Origin: an uncultured Bacteroidales bacterium
GTDB taxonomy: Bacteria; Bacteroidota; Bacteroidia; Bacteroidales; UBA932
Direction: 5' to 3'
DNA: 6,664 bases
Assembly: GCA_905236955.1 (NCBI GenBank)
Contig: CAJOQW010000124.1
Span: 1 to 6,664, forward strand
Each line of letters starts with the position of its first letter. The first letter of the stretch is position 1. Positions 6,538-6,664 of this stretch are shown here, piece after piece. The notes beneath the pieces are model-generated. The model did no database searches and had not been told where the DNA came from. It saw only the letters and a program-made list of their open reading frames with translations. The position numbers and the translations under genes are program-made.

Positions 6538-6573
6538 AAAGGGCTACCGATGGGAATCGGAGGCCCTTTTTTT
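6538..6573 (+). terminator. Intrinsic terminator of the PPIase gene
   Basis: AAAGGGCT pairs with GGCCCTTT, and inside it CCGAT (6547-6551) pairs with ATCGG (6556-6560) around the loop GGGA, with one internal mismatch. Seven T residues (6567-6573) follow at once. It lies 73 bases after the PPIase stop and has every mark of a rho-independent terminator. Confidence 0.88.
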
Positions 6574-6574
6574 C

Positions 6575-6664
6575 ATATATTTGGAAGCCAACAACCTGCT
6601 CGGCACGCAGTACCTGGATTTCGGCGGGGTGAAGCAGCCGGGATTATGGATCCTTTCCGGAATC
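6575..6664 (+). pseudogene. Possible C-terminal remnant of a TonB-dependent receptor (runs off window)
   Basis: Read in the frame of TTG at 6581, the last bases encode NNLLGTQYLDFGG, then VKQPGLW and ILSGI. This resembles the final two strands of TonB-dependent outer-membrane receptors (N-L-x(n)-Y-x-D-x-G-G, then PGRW-x(3)-G-I), with Leu in place of the usual Arg. Such a segment belongs at the end of a ~700-900 residue protein. Here only about 25 codons precede the nearest upstream stop at 6500-6502, most of them inside the terminator, and there is no ATG. Either a remnant of a deleted receptor gene is left, or the resemblance is chance in a short reading. The window ends before a stop codon, so the 3' end is unknown. 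Confidence 0.4.

Noticed and set aside
6576..6583. TATATTTG, an exact match to the Bacteroidota -7 consensus just after the terminator.
   Set aside because: There is no gene start behind it within the window and no -33 TTTG at the right spacing, so it is probably chance in AT-rich sequence.

Overview
The window most likely comes from a GC-rich member of the Bacteroidota, probably order Bacteroidales (an Alistipes/Rikenellaceae-like or uncultured gut lineage would fit). Three things point there. The EF-Ts is of the long (~330 aa) type. Two proteins begin with Bacteroidota-style lipoprotein signals. The gene starts lack a clear Shine-Dalgarno sequence but have -7 boxes of the Bacteroidota form TAnnTTTG. 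Taxonomy is inferred from these traits, not from a search. All coding regions favour G/C at third positions, which is why long spurious open frames appear opposite and out of phase with the real genes.

Layout. (1) 1-1036: possibly the last codons of rpsB, then tsf (elongation factor Ts) on the + strand. (2) 1056-1090: a perfect 10-bp hairpin with T/A tracts on both sides, which can serve as a shared terminator for tsf and the convergent minus-strand genes. (3) 5724 down to 1104, minus strand: a probable operon reading flippase (Wzx/MATE-like, 14 predicted membrane segments), then a CocE/S15-family serine hydrolase whose ATG directly follows the flippase stop (TAAATG), then after 55 bases a lipoprotein built of seven ~48-residue repeats that looks like a seven-bladed beta-propeller. 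(4) 5725-5754: a 30-base divergent intergenic region holding two facing TAnnTTTG boxes that overlap a 7-bp inverted repeat. (5) 5755-6465, +: a cyclophilin-type peptidyl-prolyl isomerase lipoprotein. (6) 6485-6573: an inverted/tandem repeat cluster, then a strong intrinsic terminator. (7) 6575-6664: an open frame reading like the C-terminal end of a TonB-dependent receptor, with no room for the rest of the gene.

How they may work together: tsf and its presumed neighbour rpsB are translation housekeeping. The minus-strand genes suggest an envelope function (lipid-linked glycan export, a hydrolase, a surface or periplasmic propeller lipoprotein), but no shared pathway is proven. The PPIase lipoprotein would help protein folding at the inner face of the outer membrane or in the periplasm.

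The most unusual items are the extra ~115-residue domain on the CocE-like hydrolase, which resembles an NlpC/P60 fold lacking its cysteine; the compact mirror-image promoter pair that predicts nearly leaderless mRNAs; the seven-repeat lipoprotein; and the orphan TonB-receptor C-terminus. I see no mobile element, CRISPR array, tRNA or rRNA.
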